From assembly GCA_036732755.1 (NCBI GenBank), contig DAINBU010000092.1, positions 1-20,986 on the forward strand: a stretch of 20,986 nt of DNA, in the 5' to 3' direction. The notes under the pieces were generated by a model, which made no database searches, had not been told where the DNA came from, and saw only the letters and a program-made list of their open reading frames with translations. Below, one piece after another: positions 1-7,029 of the stretch (the first letter of the stretch is position 1; each line of letters opens with the position of its first letter). Made by a program: the position numbers and the translations under genes. This DNA comes from DASRRB01 sp036732755 (GTDB lineage Bacteria; Planctomycetota; B15-G4; SIAN01).

Positions 1-73
1 CATCACCGCGCTCGAGCGGGCGATCCGCCGTCGGATCGCGCCCTTCGTCGGCGACACGGTGCCGCGCGGCTGA
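1..73 (+). CDS. C-terminal end of an unidentified protein (5' end outside window)
   Basis: The frame starting at base 2 stays open to a TGA at 71-73 and encodes 23 residues ending in APFVGDTVPRG. The segment is basic (ERAIRRRI) and has the same GC-rich codon use as the surrounding genes. Its stop lies one base from the stop of the convergent rpsU gene, as expected for two real genes meeting tail to tail. Too little protein is visible to name a family, and the call rests only on the open frame and the neat junction. Confidence 0.45.
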   Translation, partial: ITALERAIRRRIAPFVGDTVPRG

Positions 74-74
74 C

Positions 75-281
75 TCACTCGGGGGGGCCGGACCTCAGCT
101 TCGCGGCGAGCCGGATCGTCTTCAGCCGCTCGCGCACGCGCCGGCGTTCGCGGACGCTCGGCTTCTCGTAGTAGCTGTGGCGCTTGACGGCCTTGGTCAC
201 GCCCTCGTTGTTGCAGATCTTTCGCAGGCGGCGGAGCGTCTTCTCGAGCGGCTCGCCCTCCTTGGGTTGAACTCGGATCAT
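75..281 (-). CDS. rpsU: Small ribosomal subunit protein bS21
   Basis: This 68-residue basic protein matches bS21, a late-assembling protein of the 30S subunit that sits near the anti-Shine-Dalgarno end of 16S rRNA and helps mRNA binding at initiation. The N-terminal half carries the family pattern: MIRVQPKEGEPLEKTLRRLR, then KICNNEGV, then the HSYYEKPSVRERRR block. The C-terminus is a lysine/arginine-rich helix. Length is normal for the family. The ATG start at 281 has GGAG four bases upstream. ptsN lies 102 bases upstream on the same strand, so the two may be co-transcribed. Confidence 0.95.
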   Translation of the reverse strand: MIRVQPKEGEPLEKTLRRLRKICNNEGVTKAVKRHSYYEKPSVRERRRVRERLKTIRLAAKLRSGPPE

Positions 282-331
282 GGGACTCCAGGTCGAAAAA
301 CGGCTGCCTCTTGGGCTTCCTGAACCATGGC

Positions 332-355
332 GGGCCCCGTCGTCCGGCCGGGCCC
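332..355. repeat. GGGCCC...GGGCCC inverted repeat between ptsN and rpsU
   Basis: Two GGGCCC hexamers at 332-337 and 350-355 can pair as a 6-bp GC stem with a 12-base loop, 28 bases after the ptsN stop and 50 bases before the rpsU start. There is no T-run directly after it on the minus strand; the nearest is TTTTT at 300-296, over 30 bases on. It could be an intercistronic structure or attenuator. Both hexamers are palindromes and could occur by chance at this GC content. Confidence 0.3.
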
Positions 356-383
356 AACGCCGCTTGGGATCACTTCGGGAACT

Positions 384-860
384 TCAACTGCCGATCCGCT
401 CCTCTTCGGCACGGATCACCGCCAGGACTTCAGCCGGGGTGTTCGCCTCGAGGAGCTTCGCGCGGAACGCCGCGCCGTCGAAGAGCTGCGCGATGCAGCC
501 CAGGACGCGCAGGTGTTCGCGGTTCTGCTTCTTGGGGGTGATCAGGCAGACGACCACGCGGGTCGGCTGGCCGTCGATCGCGTCGAAGGAGAGCCCGTCG
601 CGCACGATCGCGAGCGAGACGAGCGTGGTCTGGATCGGCTCGTCCATCCGCGAATGCGGGATGGCGAAGCCGTCCTGCATCCCGGTGCTGCACTGCCGCT
701 CGCGCTCGAGCAGGCCGCTCAGGATCGCGTCGCGCCAGTCGGGCTTCGCCTGCCCGCTCTCGACGAGCAGGTCGGTGAGCTTCCCGATGACCCCCCACTT
801 GTCGAGACCCCCGAGTCCGAATGCAATCGCCGACTCGGGCAGTACTTGGGACAAGCGCAT
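384..860 (-). CDS. ptsN: PTS IIA-like nitrogen-regulatory protein (PtsN / EIIA family)
   Basis: This 158-residue single-domain protein fits the PTS EIIA type 2 family. The accepted phosphorylation site is visible as FAIPHSRM, with His69 as the phosphoryl acceptor. Downstream are the typical VSLAIVRDGLSFDAIDG and VCLITPKKQNREHLRVLG segments. The open frame extends upstream to 1079, but that part is arginine-rich and unlike the family, so I place the start at the ATG at 858-860, which begins directly with MRLSQVLP. No sugar permease, HPr, EI or rpoN gene is nearby, so a regulatory role is more likely than sugar uptake; this is inference. It is followed by rpsU and is divergent from the gsp cluster. 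Confidence 0.85.
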   Translation of the reverse strand: MRLSQVLPESAIAFGLGGLDKWGVIGKLTDLLVESGQAKPDWRDAILSGLLERERQCSTGMQDGFAIPHSRMDEPIQTTLVSLAIVRDGLSFDAIDGQPTRVVVCLITPKKQNREHLRVLGCIAQLFDGAAFRAKLLEANTPAEVLAVIRAEEERIGS

Positions 861-1077
861 GAGCGTGGGAGCGTGTGCTGGTGTGGCCGTGGCAAGGGTT
901 CCGGGGTCGCGACAAAGGGCCGAGGAATCTACGGGCGTCACGCGCGAGGCGCAAGCAAAGCGACGCGACGCGTTTCTCGCGGAGCGTCGTCGGGGAATAC
1001 GGTGCGCGACGACGGGTCCAATCGCGCCACGCGAAAACGCCGGCGGACGCGCGACGGTTTCATGGAAAGGCGAGAAC

Positions 1078-1134
1078 ATGGCCGCTAAGATCCGCCGCCT
1101 TCTTGGCCTAACTTCTTGGCTCTCATGCAGTTAG
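1078..1134 (+). CDS. Possible 18-residue leader peptide upstream of gspD
   Basis: An ATG at 1078 opens a short frame encoding MAAKIRRLLGLTSWLSCS and ending in TAG at 1134, 50 bases before the gspD start. GGAAAGG at 1064-1070 sits seven bases before the ATG, a good ribosome-binding site. The second arm of the CCTAAC/GTTAGG inverted repeat overlaps its stop codon. It could be a regulatory leader peptide or a chance ORF; nothing shows that it is translated. Confidence 0.25.
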   Translation: MAAKIRRLLGLTSWLSCS

Positions 1135-1135
1135 G
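1099..1135. repeat. Direct repeat CTTCTTGGC x2 with overlapping inverted repeat in the gspD leader
   Basis: CTTCTTGGC occurs at 1099-1107 and again at 1112-1120, 13 bases apart start to start. CCTAAC (1107-1112) and GTTAGG (1130-1135) form a 6-bp inverted repeat spanning the second copy. The arrangement could be an operator or an RNA fold in the gspD leader. It is also short enough to be chance. Confidence 0.35.
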
Positions 1136-1172
1136 TCGAAGCCACGAACGCCTTCGCTCACCCGCTTGCCGA

Positions 1173-1187
1173 AGGAGGGGATGGGTG
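1173..1187 (+). promoter_or_regulatory. Ribosome binding site that fixes the gspD start at GTG 1185
   Basis: AGGAGG at 1173-1178 is followed by six bases and then GTG at 1185-1187, which is in the gspD frame. Starting here gives a protein whose first residues are a classic Sec signal peptide. Upstream in-frame candidates (TTG 1116, ATG 1125) would add an arginine-rich stretch before it and lack such a site. Confidence 0.8.
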
Positions 1188-3440
1188 CATACCGCTGGAA
1201 GGAAGTTCCTGGTCGGGGCGTCGTTCACCCTTTCCCTGCTCTTCCCGCTGGCCGCATCCTCCCGGGCGCAGCAGGTCATCGCCGAGGGAGATGGCTACAT
1301 CTTCACCTTCGACGAGGACCAGGGCGACTCGCTGATCAACTTCGTCACGCAGTACCAGCGACTCACCGGGAAGGTCATCCACCTCGACGAGAAGGACCTG
1401 AAGGACGTCAAGATCCTGCAGCTTGGGTCGATGCGCGTCCCGAAGACTCGGCTCGACGTCTACTTCGGCGCGGTGCTGCGCAACCTCGACTTCCTGATCG
1501 TCCAGTTCGGTCCGAGCGACGCCGGCTTCCTCACGCTGCGCAAGCTCGGCGGACAGGGCGGCGGCGGGCGCGCCAACACGGCGCTCAAGACGCAGGCGCA
1601 GATCGTGCTCCCCTCCGAGCTCGACAAGCTCGCGGAGAACCCGGGCCTCCTCGTCACGACCTCGATCAACACCAAGTACCTCCCGGCGCGCGAGGCCGTC
1701 ACGACGCTGCAGCTCTACTTCGCCGACAGCGCGACCGAGGCGATCCGCAACATCGAGGGCACCGACACCATCCTGATGACCGGGTTCGCGAACAACCTGC
1801 AGGGGATCGTGCGGCTGCTGAAGGAGATCGACCGGGAGCCCGAAGACGCCTACCCGAGCGTCGTGCGGCGCAAGCTGAACCACGCGGTCGCCGACGAGAT
1901 CCAGCCCGTCCTGAAGGACCTGATCGACGCCTACATGGGGACGGGACGGCCGGGTGGAGGAGCGGCGCCGGCGGGCGGCGGCGCGCGGCGCGGCACCACG
2001 GGCGGGCCGAACGTCGAACCCGAGCCCGCGGTCATCGCCGACCCGCACTCGAACCAGATCTTCATCACCGCCGGCCCCAAGACCATGGAGAAGATCAAGA
2101 GCTGGGTCGACATGCTCGACGTCGAGGTCGACCCGCGCGGCGACACGCACGTCTACCGCCTGCGCAACTCCAAGGCGGAGGAGATCGCCGACGTCCTCAC
2201 CCAGGTCGTGGAAGGCGGCAACCGCAGCCGCAGCGGCACTGGACGCACCGGCGCGCCCGGCGGCAACCGGCCGGGCGGCGGCGGGCCGGGCGGCGGGCCA
2301 GGCGGGACGGGCGGCACCGGCGGCACCGGCCAGACCGGCGAGCAGCCGATCGCGATCGTCCCCGACAAGGACACCAATTCGCTGGTCATCACCGCGAGCA
2401 AGACGCGCTACGCGCAGATGCTCGAGATCATCAAGAAGCTCGACATCCGGTCGCAGCAGGTGCTGATCCAGGCGGCGCTCATCGAGATCACCGCCTCGCT
2501 CGACGAGACGCTCGGCGTCGAGCTCGCCGCGGTCAACACCTCGACCACCAGCAAGACGGGCTTCGGCATCACGAGCTTCGGCCTCACCACCCTGATCGAC
2601 ACCAACGGCGACGGCATCCCCGACACGCGCGGGCTCAACACCGACAACTTCGCGAAGGGCCTCACGGGCGGCATCTTCAACCCGAAGGACTTCGCGCTGC
2701 CGTTCGTGCTGACAGCGCTGGCGACCAAACAGAACGCGAACATCCTCTCGCTGCCGTCGATCCTCACCAACGACACGCAGTCGGCGACGGTGACGGCGGA
2801 CGACTCCGTGCCGCTCGCGACGACGACGCAGGGTCAGAACTCCGACCAGACGAGCTTCGGCGGCGACAAGAAGGCCGGCATCACGCTCAAGATCTCGCCG
2901 ACGATCAGCGCGGGCGACTACCTCTCGCTCAACATCAGCCTGAACGTGTCGTCGTTCTCGGGAACCGCCTCGAGCCCGGGCCTGCCGCCCCCGTCGCTCG
3001 AGCGCACGATCACGACGCAGGTCACGCTGCCCGACGGCCACACGATGATCTTCGGCGGCGTGATCACCGACGACAAGCGGCGCCAGGAGGACAAGGTCCC
3101 GATCCTCGGCGACATCCCGCTGATCGGCTTCCTGTTCCGCAACTCGGCCGACAACACCAAGAAGACGAACCTCTACTTCTTCCTGACGCCGCACATCATC
3201 AAGGACGACTTCGCAGCCCTCGACGAGCTCTCGGCCAAGCACAAGGCGGAGGCGGAGAAGCTCGGCGGCAAGGTGGAGATGCTGAACCGCTTCTTCACCT
3301 CGAAGGACCCCGACTCGCAGAAGGTGAGCGAGATGATGCTCGAGAAGTACTTCGAGCTCCCCTCCTACGCGAGCGTCTCCGACCGCGCCGTCGCTCCCAC
3401 CACGAGCGACACGAAGGCGGAGACGAAGCCGGACAAGTGA
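1185..3440 (+). CDS. gspD: Type II secretion system secretin GspD
   Basis: This 751-residue outer-membrane secretin would multimerise into the exit pore of a type II secretion or related pilus system. From the GTG at 1185 it starts with a Sec signal peptide (RKF, then LVGASFTLSLLFPLAA, cleavage near SSRA at residue 28). N0 (about 35-120) and three N-domain repeats (about 158-425) follow. The C-terminal secretin domain (about 425-675) contains VPLATTTQG, ITLKISPTI, TLPDGHTMIFGG and the family signature VPILGDIPLIGFLFR at 638-652. Two glycine-rich inserts interrupt the N-domains (about 252-276 and 344-386). A charged C-terminal tail of about 75 residues follows the pore domain. It is the first gene of the cluster, four bases ahead of gspE. 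No gspC or pilotin gene is visible. Confidence 0.95.
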   Translation: MHTAGRKFLVGASFTLSLLFPLAASSRAQQVIAEGDGYIFTFDEDQGDSLINFVTQYQRLTGKVIHLDEKDLKDVKILQLGSMRVPKTRLDVYFGAVLRNLDFLIVQFGPSDAGFLTLRKLGGQGGGGRANTALKTQAQIVLPSELDKLAENPGLLVTTSINTKYLPAREAVTTLQLYFADSATEAIRNIEGTDTILMTGFANNLQGIVRLLKEIDREPEDAYPSVVRRKLNHAVADEIQPVLKDLIDAYMGTGRPGGGAAPAGGGARRGTTGGPNVEPEPAVIADPHSNQIFITAGPKTMEKIKSWVDMLDVEVDPRGDTHVYRLRNSKAEEIADVLTQVVEGGNRSRSGTGRTGAPGGNRPGGGGPGGGPGGTGGTGGTGQTGEQPIAIVPDKDTNSLVITASKTRYAQMLEIIKKLDIRSQQVLIQAALIEITASLDETLGVELAAVNTSTTSKTGFGITSFGLTTLIDTNGDGIPDTRGLNTDNFAKGLTGGIFNPKDFALPFVLTALATKQNANILSLPSILTNDTQSATVTADDSVPLATTTQGQNSDQTSFGGDKKAGITLKISPTISAGDYLSLNISLNVSSFSGTASSPGLPPPSLERTITTQVTLPDGHTMIFGGVITDDKRRQEDKVPILGDIPLIGFLFRNSADNTKKTNLYFFLTPHIIKDDFAALDELSAKHKAEAEKLGGKVEMLNRFFTSKDPDSQKVSEMMLEKYFELPSYASVSDRAVAPTTSDTKAETKPDK

Positions 3441-3444
3441 CCCG

Positions 3445-5151
3445 ATGCCCGCCACCCTCCCCGACCTGCTGAAGCGCGTCGGCGGCCTCGAGCAGGACCG
3501 CATCGACGACTGCCTGCGCCTGCAGAAGGAGACCGGGCAGAGCCTCGACAAGATCCTGCTGCAGAAGGGCTACCTCGACGAAGCGAGGATGCTGCAGCTC
3601 TTCGGCGAGTACCTCGGCTACGAGTTCCGGCCCGAGCTGCGCATCGACGTGGTGCCGGGCGAGTTCCTGCGCAAGGTCCCGGTCCAGTTCGCGCGCAGCT
3701 ACAACCTCTGCGCGGTCGGCCGCGCCAACGGCACCATGAAGGTCGCGACCTGCGCGCCCATGGACGTCCACCCGATGGACGACCTCGCCGCGCTGGTCGG
3801 CTGCGACGTCGAGCCGGTCCTGGCTCCGCGCGCCGAGATCACGACGCTCATCAACCGCAGCTACAAGCACCAGGGCGACCTCGTCGACGAGGCGCTCGAC
3901 CACCTCGACGAGGAGGACATCGTCTCGCTCTCCGCCGAGATCGAGGAGGGCGAGGACCTGCTGGACGTCGCCAACAAGGCGCCGATCATCAAGCTGGTCA
4001 ACATGATCCTGTTCCAGGCGCTGAAGATGCGCGCCTCGGACATCCACATCCACCCCTACCCCGACCGCGTCCAGATCCGCTACCGCATCGACGGCATCCT
4101 CTACGACATGGAGGCGGCGCCGAAGAAGGTCCACGACGCGATCGTCAGCCGCGTCAAGGTCATGGGGAAGATGGACATCGCGGAGCGCCGCCTGCCGCAG
4201 GACGGCCGCGCCTCGCTGCGCCTCGGGCAGGGCGACGTCGACGTCCGCATCAGCTCGGTGCCGACCAGCAACGGCGAGCGCATCGTGCTGCGTCTGCTCG
4301 ACAAGACGGCGCGCGTGCTGAAGCTCGAGGAGATCGGCCTCGACGAGGACCACCTGGTGATCCTCGGCAGGTACCTGAGCCACACGCACGGGATGATCTT
4401 CCTCACCGGGCCGACCGGATCGGGCAAGACGACGACGCTCTACGCGTCGCTGCAGCGGATGGACTGCAAGAAGCTCAACATCCTGACCATCGAGGACCCG
4501 ATCGAATACAACATCGAGGGCATCTCGCAGGTGCAGGTGAACGAGAAGAAGGGGCTCACCTTCGCGACCGGGCTGCGCTCGTTCCTGCGCCAGGACCCCG
4601 ACGTGATGATGGTCGGCGAGGTGCGCGACCGCGAGACGGCCGACATCTCGATCCGCGCCGCGCTCACCGGGCACCTGGTCTTCTCGACGGTCCACACCAA
4701 CGACTCGGCGTCGACCGTCACGCGTCTGCTCGACATCGGCATCGAGCCCTACCTGGTGTCGTCGTCGCTGCTGCTGGTCATCGCCCAGCGCCTGCTGCGC
4801 AAGATCTGTCCGCGCTGCAAGGCGTTCGTGGTGCCGGACAAGTCGCTCGAGAAGAAGCTGAAGGCGTGCGGGCTGGTGCCCGAGAACTTCCCGGACGGGA
4901 AGGTCGCGATGGGCGCCGGCTGCGAGTTCTGCTTCGGGTCGGGCTTCGTCGAGCGCATCGCGATCTACGAGATGCTCGAGATCGACGACACGGTGAAGGA
5001 CCAGATCATGGACCGCGCCAACGCGACCATGATCAAGAAGTCGGCGATCGAGCGCGGCAGGCTGCGCACGCTGCGCATGGACGGGATCCAGAAGGTGCTG
5101 CACGCGGTGACCACGATCGACGAGGTCCTGCGCGTCACGCAGATCGACTGA
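3445..5151 (+). CDS. gspE: Type II secretion ATPase GspE
   Basis: This 568-residue cytoplasmic hexameric ATPase powers pseudopilus assembly. The N-terminal 140 residues are the N1E/GspE-N region that docks on inner-membrane partners. The C-terminal motor has Walker A GPTGSGKTTT (322-331), the Asp box TIEDPIEY (348-355), Walker B around DVMMVGEVRD (386-395) and the His box GHLVFSTVHTND (409-420). A four-cysteine zinc motif is complete: C455-P-R-C458 and C493-E-F-C496, with 34 residues between the pairs. Length is normal for GspE/PilB-type ATPases. ATG 3445 lies four bases after the gspD stop with no strong Shine-Dalgarno, suggesting translational coupling. Gene order after gspD favours GspE over PilB. 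Confidence 0.95.
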   Translation: MPATLPDLLKRVGGLEQDRIDDCLRLQKETGQSLDKILLQKGYLDEARMLQLFGEYLGYEFRPELRIDVVPGEFLRKVPVQFARSYNLCAVGRANGTMKVATCAPMDVHPMDDLAALVGCDVEPVLAPRAEITTLINRSYKHQGDLVDEALDHLDEEDIVSLSAEIEEGEDLLDVANKAPIIKLVNMILFQALKMRASDIHIHPYPDRVQIRYRIDGILYDMEAAPKKVHDAIVSRVKVMGKMDIAERRLPQDGRASLRLGQGDVDVRISSVPTSNGERIVLRLLDKTARVLKLEEIGLDEDHLVILGRYLSHTHGMIFLTGPTGSGKTTTLYASLQRMDCKKLNILTIEDPIEYNIEGISQVQVNEKKGLTFATGLRSFLRQDPDVMMVGEVRDRETADISIRAALTGHLVFSTVHTNDSASTVTRLLDIGIEPYLVSSSLLLVIAQRLLRKICPRCKAFVVPDKSLEKKLKACGLVPENFPDGKVAMGAGCEFCFGSGFVERIAIYEMLEIDDTVKDQIMDRANATMIKKSAIERGRLRTLRMDGIQKVLHAVTTIDEVLRVTQID

Positions 5152-5153
5152 AG

Positions 5154-5163
5154 CTCGCGCGAG
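5154..5163. repeat. Palindrome CTCGCGCGAG just after the gspE stop
   Basis: A perfect 10-base palindrome starts two bases after the gspE TGA (5149-5151), within the 28-base gspE-gspF gap. As RNA it can form only a short CTC/GAG stem with a GCGC loop, so it is weak alone. It is listed because similar but stronger repeats follow other stop codons here. Confidence 0.4.
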
Positions 5164-5179
5164 GGAAGCGGCCGGCCCG

Positions 5180-6436
5180 ATGCCCATCTACGAGTACACC
5201 GCCCTCACCGAGTCCGGCCAGAACAAGACCGGCATCCTCGACGCCGACACGCCGCGCGCCGCGCGCGACAAGCTGCGCAAGGACAAGGTCCACGTCACCT
5301 CGATCCGCCTCGCCGGCGACCTGACCGGCAGCGCGACGACGAAGAAGGACTCCAGCGGCGGCGCGGCGCGCATCGGGCGGAACCTGTTCCGCCGGCGCGT
5401 GCGCATCTCGACGCAGGACCTCTCCACGTTCACGCGCCAGTTCGCGACGCTGCTCAAGTCGGGCACGCCGATGACGGAGTCGATGCGCGTCCTGATCGAG
5501 CAGACCAGCGGGCGGCGCTTCGAGGCGATCCTGCGCGACGTGCGCGAGCGCGTGACCGGCGGCGAGCCGCTCGCCGACGCGCTGGGCAACCATCCGTCGG
5601 TCTTCAGCCAGCTCTACATCAACATGGTGCGCGCGGGCGAGGCGTCGGGCCGCCTCGACGACGTGCTGGTGCGCATCGGCGACTTCCTGCAGCGCCAGGC
5701 GCGCATGCGCAACAAGGTGATGGCGGCGCTGATGTACCCGATCATCATGGTGGTGGTCGGCTCGATCGTCGTCGTCGTACTCATGAACTTCGTGGTGCCG
5801 AAGATCCTGAAGCTGGTGACCCAGAAGAGCGGCGTCCTGCCGCTGCCGACCCGCATCCTGAAGGCGGCCAGCGACTTCTTCTCCGACTACTGGCTCCTGC
5901 TGGCGGCCGCGGGCGTCGCGCTCTTCCTGCTGCCGGGCGCCCTGCGCCGCACCGAGAAGGGCGCCTACTTCCTCGACAAGCTCAAGCTGCGCATGCCGGT
6001 GGTCGGCGACCTGTTCCGCAAGCAGGCGATCTCGCGCTTCGCCGTGACGCTTTCGACCCTGCTGAAGAGCGGTCTTCCGGTCCTGGACGGGCTGAAGATC
6101 GTGCAGAACGTCGTCGACAACGCGGTCCTGAGCGAGACCGTCGGGATCATCCACGACCGGATCGTCGAGGGCGCGGACATCGCCTCCCCCCTGCAGAAAA
6201 GCAAGATGTTCCCCCCCGTGGTCGGCCACATGATCGCCATCGGGGAGCAATCGGGGCAGCTCGAGGGAATCCTTTCCCAGCTCGCGGAGTCCTACGATGA
6301 GGAGGTGGACATCGCGACGCAGCGGATGACGGCGATCCTCGAGCCGGCGCTCATCGTCTTCATCGCCGTGATCGTGGCGTTCATCGTGATCGCCGTGATT
6401 CTTCCCATGCTCCAGCTCGGAAAGCTGGCTACCTGA
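5180..6436 (+). CDS. gspF: Type II secretion inner-membrane platform protein GspF
   Basis: This 418-residue polytopic protein is the inner-membrane platform that couples the ATPase to pseudopilus growth. It begins with the usual MPIYEYTALTESGQ segment. Two repeated T2SSF domains follow (about 80-205 and 283-410), each with an RQFATLLKSGTPM or AVTLSTLLKSGLPV motif and a GE-SG-L motif (AGEASGRLDDVL and IGEQSGQLEGIL). Three membrane spans are visible at about 183-207, 236-254 and 385-412. Length and topology are typical. A GAGGGAAG sequence upstream of ATG 5180 can serve as ribosome-binding site, though the spacing is long. The gene is followed by a perfect palindrome before gspG. Confidence 0.95.
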   Translation: MPIYEYTALTESGQNKTGILDADTPRAARDKLRKDKVHVTSIRLAGDLTGSATTKKDSSGGAARIGRNLFRRRVRISTQDLSTFTRQFATLLKSGTPMTESMRVLIEQTSGRRFEAILRDVRERVTGGEPLADALGNHPSVFSQLYINMVRAGEASGRLDDVLVRIGDFLQRQARMRNKVMAALMYPIIMVVVGSIVVVVLMNFVVPKILKLVTQKSGVLPLPTRILKAASDFFSDYWLLLAAAGVALFLLPGALRRTEKGAYFLDKLKLRMPVVGDLFRKQAISRFAVTLSTLLKSGLPVLDGLKIVQNVVDNAVLSETVGIIHDRIVEGADIASPLQKSKMFPPVVGHMIAIGEQSGQLEGILSQLAESYDEEVDIATQRMTAILEPALIVFIAVIVAFIVIAVILPMLQLGKLAT

Positions 6437-6438
6437 TC

Positions 6439-6454
6439 GGCGCCCCGGGGCGCC
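6439..6454. repeat. Perfect 16-base palindrome between gspF and gspG
   Basis: GGCGCCCCGGGGCGCC is exactly its own reverse complement and begins two bases after the gspF stop (6434-6436). As RNA it would fold into a very stable GC hairpin. No T-run follows, so it is not a classic intrinsic terminator. It could block 3'-to-5' decay, act as a processing site, or insulate translation of the pseudopilin genes. Confidence 0.65.
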
Positions 6455-6465
6455 GCCCGGATCCT

Positions 6466-6489
6466 GGAGTTCCGCCAAGGGGTTCCGCC
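6466..6489 (+). repeat. Near-perfect tandem duplication over the gspG ribosome binding site
   Basis: GGAGTTCCGCC (6466-6476) and GGGGTTCCGCC (6479-6489) differ at one base and are 13 bases apart. The purine start of the second copy, AAGGGG at 6477-6482, sits seven bases before ATG 6490 and is the likely Shine-Dalgarno. The first copy carries a second GGAG. The unit therefore looks like a small duplication that doubled the ribosome-binding purines. Confidence 0.5.
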
Positions 6490-7002
6490 ATGATCGCTCC
6501 CCAGCCCTCGCCCGCTCCGCACGGAGACGCAGACTTGGACGTCCGAACCGCCCCCACCCGCCGCTCGCGGGCCGACCGCGGCTTCACGCTGATCGAGCTG
6601 CTCGTCGTCATCGCGATCCTCGGCATCCTCGGCACGCTCGTCGTCAAGAACATCTGGGGACACGTCGACGAGGCGAAGCAGATGACCGCGAAGGGGAAGG
6701 TCGACCTCGTCGACGACAAGATCCAGATGTACAAGCGCAAGCACAACGAGATCCCGCGCGACCTGCGCGTGCTGCTCGACGCCGACCCGCTCAACAACAA
6801 CGATCCGTGGCTCGAGGAGGACCAGCTCATGGACCCGTGGGGCCACGAGCTCGTCATCAAGATCGACGGCAGCCGCTTCGAGATCATCTCCTACGGCGAC
6901 GGCGGGCAGGAGGACAGCTTCGGCCTCGAGCTCGGCCTGCAGCGCGACATCGGCAGCCGGCATTCGCTCGAACCGCCCAAGGACGGCGGCGGGAACCGCT
7001 GA
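6490..7002 (+). CDS. gspG: Major pseudopilin GspG
   Basis: This 170-residue type II pseudopilin is the main subunit of the pseudopilus. A prepilin peptidase site is clear: G31, then FTLIELLVVIAILGIL, with the conserved glutamate at +5 (E36). The globular part carries the GspG hallmark DPWG (115-118), followed by SYGDGGQED, close to the canonical GspG ending. The 31-residue leader before the cleavage site is long for this family. ATG 6490 has AAGGGG seven bases upstream and is preferred; TTG 6535, with GGAG eight bases upstream, would give a conventional 15-residue leader. The prepilin peptidase itself is not in this window. Confidence 0.9.
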   Translation: MIAPQPSPAPHGDADLDVRTAPTRRSRADRGFTLIELLVVIAILGILGTLVVKNIWGHVDEAKQMTAKGKVDLVDDKIQMYKRKHNEIPRDLRVLLDADPLNNNDPWLEEDQLMDPWGHELVIKIDGSRFEIISYGDGGQEDSFGLELGLQRDIGSRHSLEPPKDGGGNR

Positions 7003-7017
7003 CGCGCGTTGCGCGCG
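7003..7017. repeat. CGCGCG-TTG-CGCGCG hairpin at the gspG stop
   Basis: Directly after the gspG TGA (7000-7002), CGCGCG (7003-7008) and CGCGCG (7012-7017) can pair with a 3-base TTG loop. It sits just before GGAG (7020-7023) and the proposed gspH GTG at 7030, so it could influence gspH translation. No T-run follows. Confidence 0.45.
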
Positions 7018-7029
7018 GCGGAGTTCCCG

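Larger units (their letters stand above)
861..1184. promoter_or_regulatory. Divergent intergenic region between ptsN and gspD
   Basis: These 324 bases must hold the promoters for ptsN (leftward) and the gsp cluster (rightward). I see no convincing -35/-10 pair on either strand. The right part contains a possible 18-codon leader ORF (1078-1134), a 9-base direct repeat CTTCTTGGC (1099-1107 and 1112-1120), and a CCTAAC/GTTAGG inverted repeat (1107-1112 and 1130-1135). It ends in a strong Shine-Dalgarno for gspD (AGGAGG, 1173-1178). The part from 861 to about 1060 shows nothing else I can name. Confidence 0.5.

Noticed and set aside
861..1079. N-terminal extension of ptsN to 1079
   Set aside because: The extra 73 residues are Arg/Ala-rich, match nothing in the EIIA family, and precede a normal family start at ATG 860.
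2218..2340. Gly-rich repeat in gspD as a DNA tandem repeat or CRISPR-like array
   Set aside because: Units are irregular GGC/GGG codons inside a continuous reading frame, with no fixed repeat or spacer.
1158..3551. Very long minus-strand open frame opposite gspD
   Set aside because: It is the mirror of a GC-rich coding frame. Its protein is Arg/Val/Leu/Asp-rich without motifs, while the plus strand encodes a clear secretin with a signal peptide and ribosome site.
3295..5187. Long minus-strand open frame opposite gspE, and a similar one opposite gspF (5135-6478)
   Set aside because: Both are low-information Arg/Asp/Val-rich translations antisense to well-conserved secretion genes.
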